In this document: positions 27,231 through 35,907 of the stretch, in pieces
Position numbering within the stretch: the first letter of the stretch is position 1
Layout of the letters: each line of letters starts with the position of its first letter
Source: Curtobacterium sp. MCSS17_008
GTDB lineage: Bacteria; Actinomycetota; Actinomycetes; Actinomycetales; Microbacteriaceae
Assembly (NCBI RefSeq): GCF_003234185.1
Contig: NZ_QKSM01000020.1
Location: forward strand, 1-36,014
Length of the DNA: 36,014 nucleotides
Direction: 5' to 3'
Notes under the pieces: generated by a model
Databases searched by the model: none
Told to the model about the DNA's origin: nothing
The model's input: the letters and a program-made list of their open reading frames with translations, nothing else
Made by a program: the position numbers and the translations under genes

Positions 27231-28949
27231 TCAGGCGACGACCGCCGACTCCTCCTGCGGGTCGAACAGGCTGGACGCCTCGTGGCGCGCGATCGCCGCG
27301 TCGACCAGCCCGGCGAACAGCGGGTGCGCGTTCGTCGGACGCGAGCGCAGCTCCGGGTGCGCCTGCGTGGCGATGTAGAACGGGTGCACGTCGCGGGGCA
27401 GCTCGACGTACTCGACGAGCGTGCCGTCGGGCGAGGTGCCCGAGAACACGAGGCCGGCGTCCGCGATCTGCTGACGGTACGCGTTGTTGACCTCGTAGCG
27501 GTGGCGGTGACGCTCCGACGCCTCGGACGTGCCGTAGAGCTCGGCCGCGAGCGACCCGTCCGTGAAGTGCGCCGGGTACAGGCCGAGGCGCATCGTGCCG
27601 CCCATGTCGCCGCCGGCGATGATGTCCACCTGCTCCGCCATGGTCGCGATGACCGGCGTCGAGGTCTCCGGGTCGAACTCCGTGCTCGATGCGTCGGTCA
27701 GACCCGCCTCGTGCCGGGCGTACTCGATGACCATGCACTGCAGGCCGAGGCACAGGCCGAGCGTCGGGATCCCCTGCTCACGGGCGAAGCGCAGCGCGCC
27801 GAGCTTGCCCTCGATGCCGCGCACGCCGAAGCCGCCCGGCACGCAGATGCCGTCGACGTCGCCGAGCTGCTTCGCGGCACCCTCGGGCGTCGTGCAGTCG
27901 TCGGACACGACCCACTTCAGCGTGACCTTGGCGTTGTGGGCGAAACCGCCGGCGCGGAGGGCCTCGGTCACCGACAGGTAGGCGTCCGGCAGGTCGATGT
28001 ACTTGCCGACCAGGGCGATCGTGACGTGCTTCTTCGGCTCGTGCACCGCGTCCAGCACGGGGTTCCACGCCGACCAGTCGACGTCGTGCGCGTCGAGCTT
28101 CAGCGCGTCGATGATGACCTGGTCGAGGCCCTGGCTGTTCAGCAGCGTCGGCAGGTCGTAGATCGACGGCACGTCCACCGCGTTCACCACGGCGTCCTCG
28201 TCCACGTCACACATGAGGGCGATCTTGCGCTTGTTCGCATCGGACACCGGACGGTCGCTCCGCAGGACGAGGGCGTCGGGCTGGATGCCGATCGAGCGGA
28301 GCGCGGCGACCGAGTGCTGCGTCGGCTTCGTCTTCTGCTCGCCCGAGGCGCTCATGAACGGCACGAGCGACACGTGCACGAAGAACACGTTGTTGCGGCC
28401 GAGCTCGTGACGGACCTGGCGAGCGGACTCGATGAACGGCTGCGACTCGATGTCACCGACGGTTCCGCCGACCTCGGTGATGATGACGTCGGGCTGCGGG
28501 TCGCTGTCCGCCTGCTCGCGCATCCGACGCTTGATCTCGTCGGTGATGTGCGGGATGACCTGGACGGTGTCGCCGAGGTACTCGCCACGACGCTCCTTGG
28601 CGATGACGCTGGAGTACACCTGGCCGGTGGTCACGTTGGCGGCCTGCGACAGGTTGATGTCGAGGAAGCGCTCGTAGTGGCCGATGTCGAGGTCCGTCTC
28701 GGCACCGTCGTCGGTCACGAAGACCTCGCCGTGCTGGAACGGGTTCATGGTGCCCGGGTCCACGTTGAGGTACGGGTCGAGCTTCTGCATGACGACCTTG
28801 AGGCCGCGTGCCGTGAGGAGGTTGCCGAGGCTCGCAGCCGTCAGGCCCTTGCCGAGGGACGAGACGACCCCGCCGGTCACGAAGATCTGCTTCGTGACCT
28901 TCGGGGTCGAGGTCGAAGAATTGGTTCCGCCGCTGAGAGTGTCCGCCAC
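27231..28949 (-). CDS. pyrG: CTP synthase
   Basis: Makes CTP from UTP, ATP and glutamine. Starting at GTG 28949 the protein is 572 residues, with a short disordered N-terminus (TNSSTSTPK). The synthase domain shows [19 protein letters not shown] (P-loop, about 22-40), [20 protein letters not shown] (56-75) and [12 protein letters not shown]. The C-terminal glutamine amidotransferase has GGFGVRG (372-378), the nucleophile C400 in GLCLGLQ, and the His-Glu pair in QAHPEL near the end. The start is set by a TACGAT -10 (28958-28963) 8 nt away, which implies little or no leader. Between recN and pyrG mycobacteria carry two further genes that are absent here. Confidence 0.97.
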   Translation of the reverse strand: MADTLSGGTNSSTSTPKVTKQIFVTGGVVSSLGKGLTAASLGNLLTARGLKVVMQKLDPYLNVDPGTMNPFQHGEVFVTDDGAETDLDIGHYERFLDINLSQAANVTTGQVYSSVIAKERRGEYLGDTVQVIPHITDEIKRRMREQADSDPQPDVIITEVGGTVGDIESQPFIESARQVRHELGRNNVFFVHVSLVPFMSASGEQKTKPTQHSVAALRSIGIQPDALVLRSDRPVSDANKRKIALMCDVDEDAVVNAVDVPSIYDLPTLLNSQGLDQVIIDALKLDAHDVDWSAWNPVLDAVHEPKKHVTIALVGKYIDLPDAYLSVTEALRAGGFAHNAKVTLKWVVSDDCTTPEGAAKQLGDVDGICVPGGFGVRGIEGKLGALRFAREQGIPTLGLCLGLQCMVIEYARHEAGLTDASSTEFDPETSTPVIATMAEQVDIIAGGDMGGTMRLGLYPAHFTDGSLAAELYGTSEASERHRHRYEVNNAYRQQIADAGLVFSGTSPDGTLVEYVELPRDVHPFYIATQAHPELRSRPTNAHPLFAGLVDAAIARHEASSLFDPQEESAVVA

Positions 28950-28974
28950 GGGGTTCCATCGTACGTCAGAACTG

Positions 28975-28986
28975 CCGGGAGGCGCG
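28975..28986 (+). repeat. Dispersed CCGGGAGGCGCG motif copy
   Basis: A copy of the recurrent motif, just upstream of the pyrG promoter in the recN-pyrG gap. A partial reverse copy (GGCCTCCCGTCC) is at 29204-29215 by the recN stop. Confidence 0.6.
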
Positions 28987-29034
28987 ACCACCGTTCGCCG
29001 TGGGCGTTGCGCCCCGTGGGTGGCCGCTCCCACC

Positions 29035-29156
29035 GAGACGCCGCGGCCCGCGTGAGACGCCGCAGGTTGTGCGAGACGCCGCAGGTTGTGCGAGACGCCG
29101 CAGGTTCCGACGGCGTCTTGCGGCACCGGCGGCGTCTCGTGCAGACGCCGGCGTCT
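29035..29156. repeat. GAGACGCCGC repeat array with palindromes
   Basis: Four forward copies of GAGACGCCGC (29035, 29054, 29073, 29092); the last three form a 19-bp tandem unit GAGACGCCGCAGGTTGTGC. They are followed by inverted copies (GGCGTCT near 29112, GGCGTCTC near 29131) and a perfect 14-bp palindrome AGACGCCGGCGTCT (29143-29156). It fills the gap between recN and pyrG; no gene is supported there. Confidence 0.85.
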
Positions 29157-29226
29157 CGCGCCGGCCCCGAGGCGGGCGCGAGCCGAGGACCGAGGGTGGG
29201 TCGGGCCTCCCGTCCGGTGTCGCTGC

Positions 29227-30921
29227 CTACGCGCGCTGGCCGGCGACGTCGAGGAGTTCGCGGGCGTGCTCCATGCCGCTCGCGCTGTCGCCCAGACCGG
29301 ACAGCAGGCGGGCCATCTCCTGCAGGCGGTCCTCGCCCTCGAGCCGGCGCACGCTCGACGAGGTCACGGCGCCGCTCGCGTCCTTCACGACGTTGAGGTG
29401 GTTGTTCGCGAACGCGGCGACCTGCGCCAGGTGCGTGACGACGATGACCTGCGTGCGCTCGGCGAGCTTCGCCAGCCGACGACCGATCTCGATCGCCGCG
29501 GCACCGCCGACACCGGCGTCCACCTCGTCGAACACGAAGGTCGGGACGGTCGTGCTCCCGGCCATGACGACCTCGATCGCGAGCATCACGCGCGAGAGCT
29601 CGCCGCCGGACGCACCCTTGCCGATCGGACGCGGGTCGGTGCCGGAGTGCGGCTGGAGCAGGATCGCGACCTGGTCGCGTCCGTGGCGACGGTACTCACC
29701 GGCGTCGGTGACCTCGACCACCAGGGTCGCACCGGCCATCGCCAGCGTCCGCAGCTCGGCGGTGACGCGCTTCGCGAGGTCGGCCGCGGCCTTCGTGCGC
29801 GCCGCGGTGAGCGCGGCCGCCGCCTGTTCGAGCGTCTGCTCGTCCTGCTCGACGGCCTGCTGCAGCGCGGCGATGCGGTCGTCGTCGCCGTCGAGCTCCA
29901 GCAGCCGGTCGCTCGCGCGCTGCCCGTAGGCGATGACGTCGTCGACGGTCTCGCCGTACTTCCGCGTGAGGTTCGCGAGCAGCGCCCGGCGTTCGTTGAT
30001 GAGCTCGAGGTCGTGCCCGGCGTCGGGCTCGAGCGAGCCGAGGTAGCTCGACAGGCTCGCCGATGCGTCGGAGGCCTGGATCCCGAGCTCGGTGAGCTGC
30101 TCGAGCACGGGCTGCAGGGCCGCGTCCGACCCGGCGACGCGCTCGACGGCCCGTCGCGCGGCCTCGACCAGGCCGACCACGTCCGCGACGCCGTCGAGCG
30201 ACTCGCTGGACAGGGCCTCGTGCGCGGTGCCGGCGGCCAGGCGGAGCTCCTCGAGGTTCCCGAGGCGTTCGGCGCGTTCGGCGAGCTCGACGTCCTCGCC
30301 GGGCTGGGGGTCGGCTGCCTCGATCTCGTCCGAGGCGGCGCGGATCCGCTCGGCCTCGGCCACGCGGTCGTCGCGGTCCCGCACCAGCGTCTCGAGCTCG
30401 CCCGTGTGCGCCTGCCACGTGTCGTACGCGGCGACGTAGGCGTCCAGCGACCGCCGCACGGCCTTGCCACCGAAGCCGTCGAGCGCCGCACGCTGGGCCG
30501 AGGCCGACGTCAGCCGGATCTGGTCCGACTGGCCGTGCACGGTCACCAGCTGGTCGGCCAGCTCACCGAGCACCGCGACCGGGGCGCTGCGGCCGCCGAC
30601 CGTCGCGCGACTGCGCCCCTCGGCCGACACCGTGCGCGTGAGGATGAGTTCGCCGTCCTCGACGGTCCCGCCCGCGTCCTCGACGCGCTCGGCGACGCCG
30701 GCGTGCTCCGGCACGTGCCAGCGGCCCTCGACGACGGCGCTCGCGGCGCCACGGCGGACCGATCCGGCGTCGGCACGGGCACCGAGCAGCAGCCCGAGGG
30801 CCGTGACGATCATGGTCTTGCCCGCGCCGGTCTCACCGGTGACGACCGTGAACCCCGGTCCGAGCTCGAGCGTGGTCTCGCCGATGACGCCGAGGTCGGA
30901 GATGACGATCTCCTCGATCAT
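29227..30921 (-). CDS. recN: DNA repair ATPase RecN
   Basis: An SMC-like ATPase for double-strand break repair. The 564 residues show the Walker A GETGAGKT (29-36), a long coiled-coil middle rich in Ala, Glu, Arg and Leu (about 160-400), the ABC signature [16 protein letters not shown] and Walker [14 protein letters not shown], then [14 protein letters not shown]. The start is ATG at 30921, whose ATGA overlaps the nadK stop: coupled translation. SMC-like RecN forms head-to-head dimers and tethers DNA ends near RecA. Order nadK-recN is conserved from Bacillus to Mycobacterium. Confidence 0.96.
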   Translation of the reverse strand: MIEEIVISDLGVIGETTLELGPGFTVVTGETGAGKTMIVTALGLLLGARADAGSVRRGAASAVVEGRWHVPEHAGVAERVEDAGGTVEDGELILTRTVSAEGRSRATVGGRSAPVAVLGELADQLVTVHGQSDQIRLTSASAQRAALDGFGGKAVRRSLDAYVAAYDTWQAHTGELETLVRDRDDRVAEAERIRAASDEIEAADPQPGEDVELAERAERLGNLEELRLAAGTAHEALSSESLDGVADVVGLVEAARRAVERVAGSDAALQPVLEQLTELGIQASDASASLSSYLGSLEPDAGHDLELINERRALLANLTRKYGETVDDVIAYGQRASDRLLELDGDDDRIAALQQAVEQDEQTLEQAAAALTAARTKAAADLAKRVTAELRTLAMAGATLVVEVTDAGEYRRHGRDQVAILLQPHSGTDPRPIGKGASGGELSRVMLAIEVVMAGSTTVPTFVFDEVDAGVGGAAAIEIGRRLAKLAERTQVIVVTHLAQVAAFANNHLNVVKDASGAVTSSSVRRLEGEDRLQEMARLLSGLGDSASGMEHARELLDVAGQRA

Positions 30922-31838
30922 GCGTCGTCCTCGCCCGCCGGACCGCGCCATCCCGCGACCGGCAGCCGGAACTTGGCGACCAGACGGTCGGCGAACGGTG
31001 CGTCCTTCAGCCGTGCCACGCGCACGGGATCGGGCGACCGACGGACCTCGACGCGGGCACCCGGCGGCAGGTCGTGGGTGCGACGACCATCGCACCACAG
31101 CACCCCGACGCCGCTGGTGCGGCGGAGGACCTCGACCGCGAGCGTGCAGTCCGGCCCGACCACGATGGGACGCGAGAACAGGGCGTGCGCGCTGAGCGGC
31201 ACCATGAGCAGCGCGTCGACGTCCGGCCAGACGATCGGTCCGCCGCCGGAGAACGAGTACGCGGTCGACCCCGTCGGGGTGGAGACGACGACGCCGTCGC
31301 AGCCGAACGACGACAGCGGACGGCCGTCGACCTCGGTGACGACCTCCAGCATCCGCTCACGCGACGCCTTCTCGATGGTCGCCTCGTTGAGCGCCCACGA
31401 GGTGTAGACGACCTCGTGCCCGACCACGACGTCGACCTGGAGCGTGACGCGCTCCTCGACCTTGTAGTCACCGGTCAGGGCGCGCTCGACCGTGGAACGC
31501 AGACCGTCCCGCTCGCTCTCCGCCAGGAAGCCGACGTGCCCGAGGTTGACCCCGACGATCGGGGCGCCCGTGCCGCGGACGAGTTCGGCGGCACGGAGGA
31601 TCGTGCCGTCGCCGCCGAGGACGATGACGATCTCGAGCTGGTCGGCCTGCACGTCGACGCCGAGGATGTCGACCTGGCCGACGGAGGCCTCCGCGCGTCG
31701 GACGTCGGCGTACTCGTCGAACGGCATGACCGGGGTGAGCCCGGCGGCATGCAGGAGGTCGCAGACCTCGACGGCGGCATCGATGGAGTCCTGTCGGCCC
31801 GTGTGGGAGACGAGCAGGATGTGCCGGTCGTCGCTCAT
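30918..31838 (-). CDS. nadK: NAD kinase
   Basis: Phosphorylates NAD to NADP with ATP or polyphosphate. The 306 residues carry the GGDG motif in VIVLGGDGTILRAAEL (about 72-87), VNLGHVGFLAE (about 98-108), the conserved WALNEATIEK (about 148-157) and CDGVVVSTPTGSTAYSFSGGGPIV (about 179-202). These are the NAD-binding and catalytic loops of the family. The start is ATG at 31838; ATGA overlaps the tlyA stop, and its own stop overlaps recN. The older name in this group is ppnK. Confidence 0.96.
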   Translation of the reverse strand: MSDDRHILLVSHTGRQDSIDAAVEVCDLLHAAGLTPVMPFDEYADVRRAEASVGQVDILGVDVQADQLEIVIVLGGDGTILRAAELVRGTGAPIVGVNLGHVGFLAESERDGLRSTVERALTGDYKVEERVTLQVDVVVGHEVVYTSWALNEATIEKASRERMLEVVTEVDGRPLSSFGCDGVVVSTPTGSTAYSFSGGGPIVWPDVDALLMVPLSAHALFSRPIVVGPDCTLAVEVLRRTSGVGVLWCDGRRTHDLPPGARVEVRRSPDPVRVARLKDAPFADRLVAKFRLPVAGWRGPAGEDDA

Positions 31839-32686
31839 GCAGCCCCTTCGGTGAGTTCGGTGGCCCGACCGATCCACGCTGTCGGGTTCCCCCATTCTGT
31901 CGGATCGCCACCGACACGACGCTGGAAGTGCGCGAGGTACTCGTGGTTCCCGTGGGTGCCGACGATCGGCGACGCCGCGAGCCCGACCGTCCCGAGCCCG
32001 GCGTCCCAGGCCGACCAGAGCACGTTCATGAGCGCGTCGTTCCGCAGGGCGGCGTCCCGCACGATGCCCTCGCGCACCCCGCCCCGTCCGACCTCGAACT
32101 GCGGCTTGACCAGCAGGACGAACTCGTCCGCGGGCACCGCCTCGGCGAGCACGGGCAGGACGATCCGCAGCGAGATGAACGAGAGGTCCCCGACCACCAG
32201 GCTGGTGTGCTGCGCTTCGGGGTCCAGCGCCGCGTAGTCCTCCGCGGTGAGGTTCCGGGCGTTGCAGCCCTCGACCACGCGGACGCGGTCGTCGACGGCG
32301 AGCACGGGGTCGAGCTGACCGTGGCCGACGTCCAGTGCCACCACGCGGGCGGCGTCGTGGTGGAGCAGCACCTGCGTGAAACCGCCCGTGCTCGCGCCCA
32401 CGTCGAGCACCACGCGCCCGCTCGGGTCCACGTCGAACACCTCGAGCGCCCGGACGAGCTTCCGCGCGGCTCGCGAGACCCACTCGTCCTCGGTGTCGAC
32501 GACGATCTCGGCGTCGGGTGCGACCGGTGCCGACGGCTTCACGACCGCGGTGCCGGCGACCGTGACCCGTCCGGCCTGCACGAGCTTGGCTGCGGCGGTC
32601 CGCGACTTCACGAGCCCGCGCGCGGCGAGGAGTGCGTCGAGGCGGACCGCTGCCGGGCTGTCGCTCGTCCGCTGTGCGTCAGGCAC
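31835..32686 (-). CDS. tlyA: TlyA-type rRNA 2'-O-methyltransferase
   Basis: Related to the mycobacterial enzyme that methylates 16S and 23S rRNA at cytidine 2'-OH and makes ribosomes sensitive to capreomycin. The N-terminal S4 RNA-binding domain (RLDALLAARGLVKSRTAAAK, about 15-35) is followed by an FtsJ-like domain with the SAM motif VVLDVGASTGGFTQVLL (about 93-109), DVGHGQLDP, and the K-D-K-E-type residues in SRAARKL, VVGDLSFIS and LLVKPQFEVGR. GTG 32686 (283 residues) is chosen; GTG 32692 is equally possible. Both overlap the end of the small upstream gene. An rRNA operon ends 3 kb away. Confidence 0.92.
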   Translation of the reverse strand: MPDAQRTSDSPAAVRLDALLAARGLVKSRTAAAKLVQAGRVTVAGTAVVKPSAPVAPDAEIVVDTEDEWVSRAARKLVRALEVFDVDPSGRVVLDVGASTGGFTQVLLHHDAARVVALDVGHGQLDPVLAVDDRVRVVEGCNARNLTAEDYAALDPEAQHTSLVVGDLSFISLRIVLPVLAEAVPADEFVLLVKPQFEVGRGGVREGIVRDAALRNDALMNVLWSAWDAGLGTVGLAASPIVGTHGNHEYLAHFQRRVGGDPTEWGNPTAWIGRATELTEGAA

Positions 32687-32924
32687 GCCCACCGCCGCCG
32701 TCCCGTCCGCTGCCCCACACCTGCCCGGCCCCGGCCGCACGCCCGGAGCTGTGGCCCGTCGTCGGCGCCTGACCGCTCTCGAGCCGGGTGCGGAGATCGT
32801 CGTGCAGCGCTGCGAACGCGTCGGCACGCTCGGGCAGCGGCAGGGCCTCGGCCGCGGCCGTGCGGGCCGCGAAGTCGAGGTCCGCCACCTCGGCGGGGTC
32901 GCTCGCCTGCTGGTCCTCTGGCAC
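32679..32924 (-). CDS. Small hypothetical protein of the tlyA operon
   Basis: An 81-residue protein starting GTG at 32924, 10 nt after the HAD phosphatase stop, and ending inside the start of tlyA. The first half is helical and acidic-amphipathic (EVADLDFAARTAAAEALPLP, ERADAFAALHDDLRTRL); the second half is a Gly/Ala/Arg-rich tail. A short conserved hypothetical gene also sits between the phosphatase and tlyA in mycobacteria (Rv1693), so position supports a real gene. The function is unknown. Confidence 0.7.
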   Translation of the reverse strand: MPEDQQASDPAEVADLDFAARTAAAEALPLPERADAFAALHDDLRTRLESGQAPTTGHSSGRAAGAGQVWGSGRDGGGGRA

Positions 32925-32934
32925 GTCGGTCAGG

Positions 32935-33912
32935 CTACTCGCCGCCGTACAGCTTCGGGTCCACGTCGAGCCCGTAGATCGCGAGCCCCGACTCCCAGAT
33001 GAGCGCAGCACCCGCCCGGAGCAGGTCGATCGGCGCCCCGTCGTCGAGCACACGGACGACGTGTCCGTGCATCGCCACCGTGGCGTCGCCGACCGTCACG
33101 TAACGGGTGCCGTCCGGGTCCTGACGGCGCACCGTCACCGGGTACGGCTCGGACAGGCCGCGCAGGTCCTGCAGCACGTAGGTCGGGCGCGATCGCTGGT
33201 CCGCCGCGAGCACCTGCTTGGCCTGGTCGATGCCGGTCAGCACGAGGACGCTCGGGATGCCGGCGTCGTTCGCGCCCTTGATGTCGGTGTCGAGCCGGTC
33301 GCCGATGAACAGCGGGTGCTCGCCGCCGAACCGGGCGACCGCTGCGTCGAAGATCGGCCGTTCGGGCTTGCCCGCGACGACCGGCATCCGACCGACCGCC
33401 TGGTGCACGGCGGACACGAGGGTGCCGTTGCCCGGGGCGATCCCGCGTTCAACGGGGATCGACCAGTCCATGTTCGTGGCGACCCACGGCACGTCCGGGT
33501 CCGCGAGGGCGAACGACGCCTCGGCCAGGTGCGTCCACCCGAGGTCCGGCGAGAACCCCTGGATCACCGCTGCCGGTGTGTCCTCGGCGCTCGTGCTCAC
33601 CGTGAACCCGGCCTCCTCGACGATGCTCGTCAGGCCGAGCCCGCCGGTGACCAGGACGGTCGAACCGGCCGGCACGAGCGTCTCGAGCAGCCGGACGCCG
33701 GCCTGCGACGAGGTCACGACGTCGTCGGCGGACACCTCGAGCCCGTAGCCCTCGAGGTGTGCCGCGACGTCGGCCGGGCGGCGCGAGGCGTTGTTCGTGA
33801 TGTAGCCGACCCGGGCCGTCAGCGACGCGCGCGTGAGCGCCTCGACCGCGTGCGGGATCGCGTTGCGCCCGCGGTACACGACACCGTCGAGGTCGGTGAG
33901 GACGACGTCCAC
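32935..33912 (-). CDS. HAD-IIA phosphatase
   Basis: A 325-residue HAD-superfamily hydrolase of the NagD-like type IIA. Motif I LTDLDGVVYRG gives nucleophile D7 and acid/base D9; motif II is ITNNAS (about 45-50); the lysine of motif III is in VVAGKPERPIF; motif IV is FIGDRLDTDIKGANDAG. The cap lies between motifs II and III, as in type IIA. The Mycobacterium tuberculosis gene in this position, Rv1692, is a glycerol-3-phosphate phosphatase, so that role is plausible. About 75 C-terminal residues beyond motif IV form an extra domain. GTG 33912 (25 nt after the upstream stop) is the best start; its ribosome site is weak. Confidence 0.9.
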   Translation of the reverse strand: MDVVLTDLDGVVYRGRNAIPHAVEALTRASLTARVGYITNNASRRPADVAAHLEGYGLEVSADDVVTSSQAGVRLLETLVPAGSTVLVTGGLGLTSIVEEAGFTVSTSAEDTPAAVIQGFSPDLGWTHLAEASFALADPDVPWVATNMDWSIPVERGIAPGNGTLVSAVHQAVGRMPVVAGKPERPIFDAAVARFGGEHPLFIGDRLDTDIKGANDAGIPSVLVLTGIDQAKQVLAADQRSRPTYVLQDLRGLSEPYPVTVRRQDPDGTRYVTVGDATVAMHGHVVRVLDDGAPIDLLRAGAALIWESGLAIYGLDVDPKLYGGE

Positions 33913-33937
33913 GCCATCCGTCGGCGGCGTCGGGACG

Positions 33938-35683
33938 TCAGTCTGCTGCGGAGCCGTCGACGTCGCGGGGGTTGTCGTCGTCGATCTCGCCGAGGTCGTC
34001 GTCGGGGTCGACGTCACCGAGCTGGTCGGTGTCGTCGAGGGCGCCTGCTCCGTGCTCGGGAGCACCGGGCTCGACGCCGGGGACGTCCTGTTCGTCGTGT
34101 CCTTCGACTTCTTCCTCGACCACATCAACCGTCTCCCATGCGTTCTCGTCAGCGATGTCGGCCAGCGCGGCGGCCGCACGGTCGACCCGTGCCCACCACT
34201 CGTCGGCCTCGTCCTGGCGACCGAGCTCCTCGAGCGTGGCCGCGTAAGCACTGTAGAGCGCCGGGGACCAGCTGTAGGCCGTCGTCGGGTCGAGCTGCGG
34301 GATCTCGAGTTCCCCGAGCGCCGCGGTGGGGTTGCCGAGGTCGAGACGCGCGCCCGACATCGCGATGGCGAGCTCCACCTGCACGGCGGTGTCCAGTGCC
34401 GCCCGGTCGACCGAACGACCGAGCTCGAGCGCCCGCTCCGGTCGGCCGAGGCCGCGCTCGCAGTCCACCATCATCGGCAGCTGGTCGTTCTTGCCGGAGA
34501 TCCGCCGGTAGGTCCGCAGCTCGCGCAACGCGGTGGCGAAGTCGCCCGTACGGTACGCGGTGATCGCTGCGGTCTCGCGCACGACTGCCACACGTCCGGC
34601 ACGACGCGCTGCGCTCAGGGCGTGCTGGTTGGCCGTCTCCGGGTCCTCGTCGACGAGCAGCGCCGCCATGACGAGGTGCTTCGCGACCCAGTCGGCGTTG
34701 TCCTTGCTGAGCGTCTTGAGCTCGGCGCGGGCTGCCGGGTCGAGGTCACGCGCCGACACCGACTCGTCGATCTCCGGGTCGTCGTGCCGGGGGCGGATGG
34801 ACTTGGTGCCGTACGGGTCGCGGTCCTCCCAGTCGTCACGTGCGGCCTCACCGAAGCGGGCGCCGGCGTGGCGGGAGCCGTCACCGAATCGGCGGCGGTC
34901 CCCCCGGTCGTCGTCGCGGCGCGGACGGTCGTCGCCACCACGGAAGGGACGACGCTCGTCGCCGTCGCGCTGCCGCCGACGGTCGTCACCACCACGGAAG
35001 GGACGACGCTCGTCGCCGTCGTGCTGCGGCCGACGGTCGTCACCACCACGGAAGGGACGACGGTCGCCACCGTCACGGAACGGTCGACGCTCGCCATCAC
35101 GCTGCGGCCGCCGGTCTTCACCACCACGGAACGGACCGCGCTCACCGTCACGCTGCGGCCGCCGGTCGTCACCACCACGGAAGGGACGACGGTCGCCACC
35201 GTCACGGAACGGTCGACGCTCGCCATCACGCTGCGGACGCCGGTCGTCACCGCCGCGGAACGGACGACGGTCGCCACCGTCACGGAACGGTCGACGCTCG
35301 CCATCACGCTGCGGACGCCGGTCGTCACCGCCGCGGAACGGGCGGTCACCGTCGCCGCGGGGCCGGTCGGCGCCTCGCGGACCATCTCCCCGGGGCGGAC
35401 GCCCGACGCGGTCGCGGTCGCCCGGACGCGCCGGGCGGCGACCACCGTCGAAGGACCGGTCGCCCTCGCGGAACGAGCGGCGCTCGCCCTGCCCCGGACG
35501 ACCACCACCATCGCGGGGTGAACGCTCCCCGTCCCGACGACCCCGGTCGCCCTCACGACGCTCGAAGTCGCGCGGCCCGGAGGACCAGCGGCCGCCCTCG
35601 CGGCGCGGACCACGGTCTCCGTCACGGCCCGGACGACCTGCGCGATCTCGGTCGTTGCGCTGCTGCTCGTCGTCGTTCGCCAC
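33938..35683 (-). CDS. RGG/RPF-repeat protein with helical-repeat core
   Basis: A 581-residue three-part protein. Residues 1 to ~290 are low complexity, almost only G, R, D, P, F, E and Q, with repeated DRRPFRGGDDRRPQRDGE units. About 300-520 is an alpha-helical domain resembling tetratricopeptide repeats (AELKTLSKDNADWVAKHLVM, ALRELRTYRRISG, ALELGRSVDRAALDTAVQ). The tail from ~520 is very acidic (EEEVEGHDEQD, DPDDDLGEIDDDN). The start is GTG at 35683, with GAGGAG upstream. It is the first gene after the rRNA operon and first of the tlyA-recN chain, the place of mycobacterial Rv1691. RGG-rich tracts bind RNA in other proteins; an RNA- or ribosome-linked role is inferred only. Confidence 0.85.
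   Translation of the reverse strand: MANDDEQQRNDRDRAGRPGRDGDRGPRREGGRWSSGPRDFERREGDRGRRDGERSPRDGGGRPGQGERRSFREGDRSFDGGRRPARPGDRDRVGRPPRGDGPRGADRPRGDGDRPFRGGDDRRPQRDGERRPFRDGGDRRPFRGGDDRRPQRDGERRPFRDGGDRRPFRGGDDRRPQRDGERGPFRGGEDRRPQRDGERRPFRDGGDRRPFRGGDDRRPQHDGDERRPFRGGDDRRRQRDGDERRPFRGGDDRPRRDDDRGDRRRFGDGSRHAGARFGEAARDDWEDRDPYGTKSIRPRHDDPEIDESVSARDLDPAARAELKTLSKDNADWVAKHLVMAALLVDEDPETANQHALSAARRAGRVAVVRETAAITAYRTGDFATALRELRTYRRISGKNDQLPMMVDCERGLGRPERALELGRSVDRAALDTAVQVELAIAMSGARLDLGNPTAALGELEIPQLDPTTAYSWSPALYSAYAATLEELGRQDEADEWWARVDRAAAALADIADENAWETVDVVEEEVEGHDEQDVPGVEPGAPEHGAGALDDTDQLGDVDPDDDLGEIDDDNPRDVDGSAAD
34921..35360 (-). repeat. Tandem 51-78 bp coding repeats
   Basis: Within the preceding gene, near-identical units recur: the landmark GC(G/C)G(G/C)C(G/C)... 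lies at 34972, 35026, 35104, 35155, 35233 and 35311, giving steps of 54, 78, 51, 78 and 78 bp. All are multiples of three. The two 78-bp units at 35155-35310 are almost identical in DNA, which indicates recent duplication or gene-conversion of the array. Confidence 0.9.
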
Positions 35684-35751
35684 CGTTGCTCCTCATCGCG
35701 TGCCCGTGCCGAGAGGCCGGGCTGTCGTCCGCTGTGTCGTTGTGGGGTGCT

Positions 35752-35767
35752 GCACGGTCGGCCGTGC
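35752..35767. promoter_or_regulatory. Palindrome upstream of the RGG-repeat gene
   Basis: GCACGGTCGGCCGTGC, an almost perfect 16-bp dyad, lies about 70 bp before the GTG start in the 224-bp gap to 5S rRNA. It could be an operator or part of the rRNA trailer. No clear -10 box is evident. Confidence 0.35.
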
Positions 35768-35824
35768 TCGAGGTCCAGTCCATCACGAACCGCACCGCGA
35801 GTCGAGAGACCTGCAGCGGAAACG

Positions 35825-35897
35825 GATGTGGCCACCGACCTCCGCGAGAACGAGGGTCTCCCCTACGAGTTCTCGATGGAGGGCCGATGGCCACATC
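35825..35897 (-). terminator. rRNA operon terminator hairpin
   Basis: On the minus strand, 10 nt behind 5S, GATGTGGCCA (35825-35834) pairs exactly with TGGCCACATC (35888-35897), and inner blocks CCTCC/GGAGG and CGAGAAC/GTTCTCG extend the stem around a 15-nt loop. A short T-containing stretch (CGTTTCCG) follows. Confidence 0.75.
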
Positions 35898-35907
35898 ACT
35901 TACGTTG

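Noticed and set aside
29035..29156. Possible CRISPR array (19-bp spaced repeats)
   Set aside because: The unit is a direct tandem repeat without unique spacers, flanked by inverted copies, and no cas gene is nearby.
27063..29396. 777-codon plus-strand frame opposite pyrG
   Set aside because: Antisense shadow; it runs through the repeat array and lacks a coherent protein pattern.
29086..31407. 773-codon plus-strand frame opposite recN and nadK
   Set aside because: Antisense shadow of conserved genes, with no recognisable motifs.
33913..34251. Thr/Ser-rich N-terminal extension of the HAD phosphatase
   Set aside because: It is the out-of-frame reading of the acidic tail of the upstream gene; motif I begins right after GTG 33912 as expected for the family.
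34921..35360. Possible CRISPR or non-coding satellite
   Set aside because: All unit lengths are multiples of three and keep one reading frame with a good start codon and ribosome site, so it is coding.
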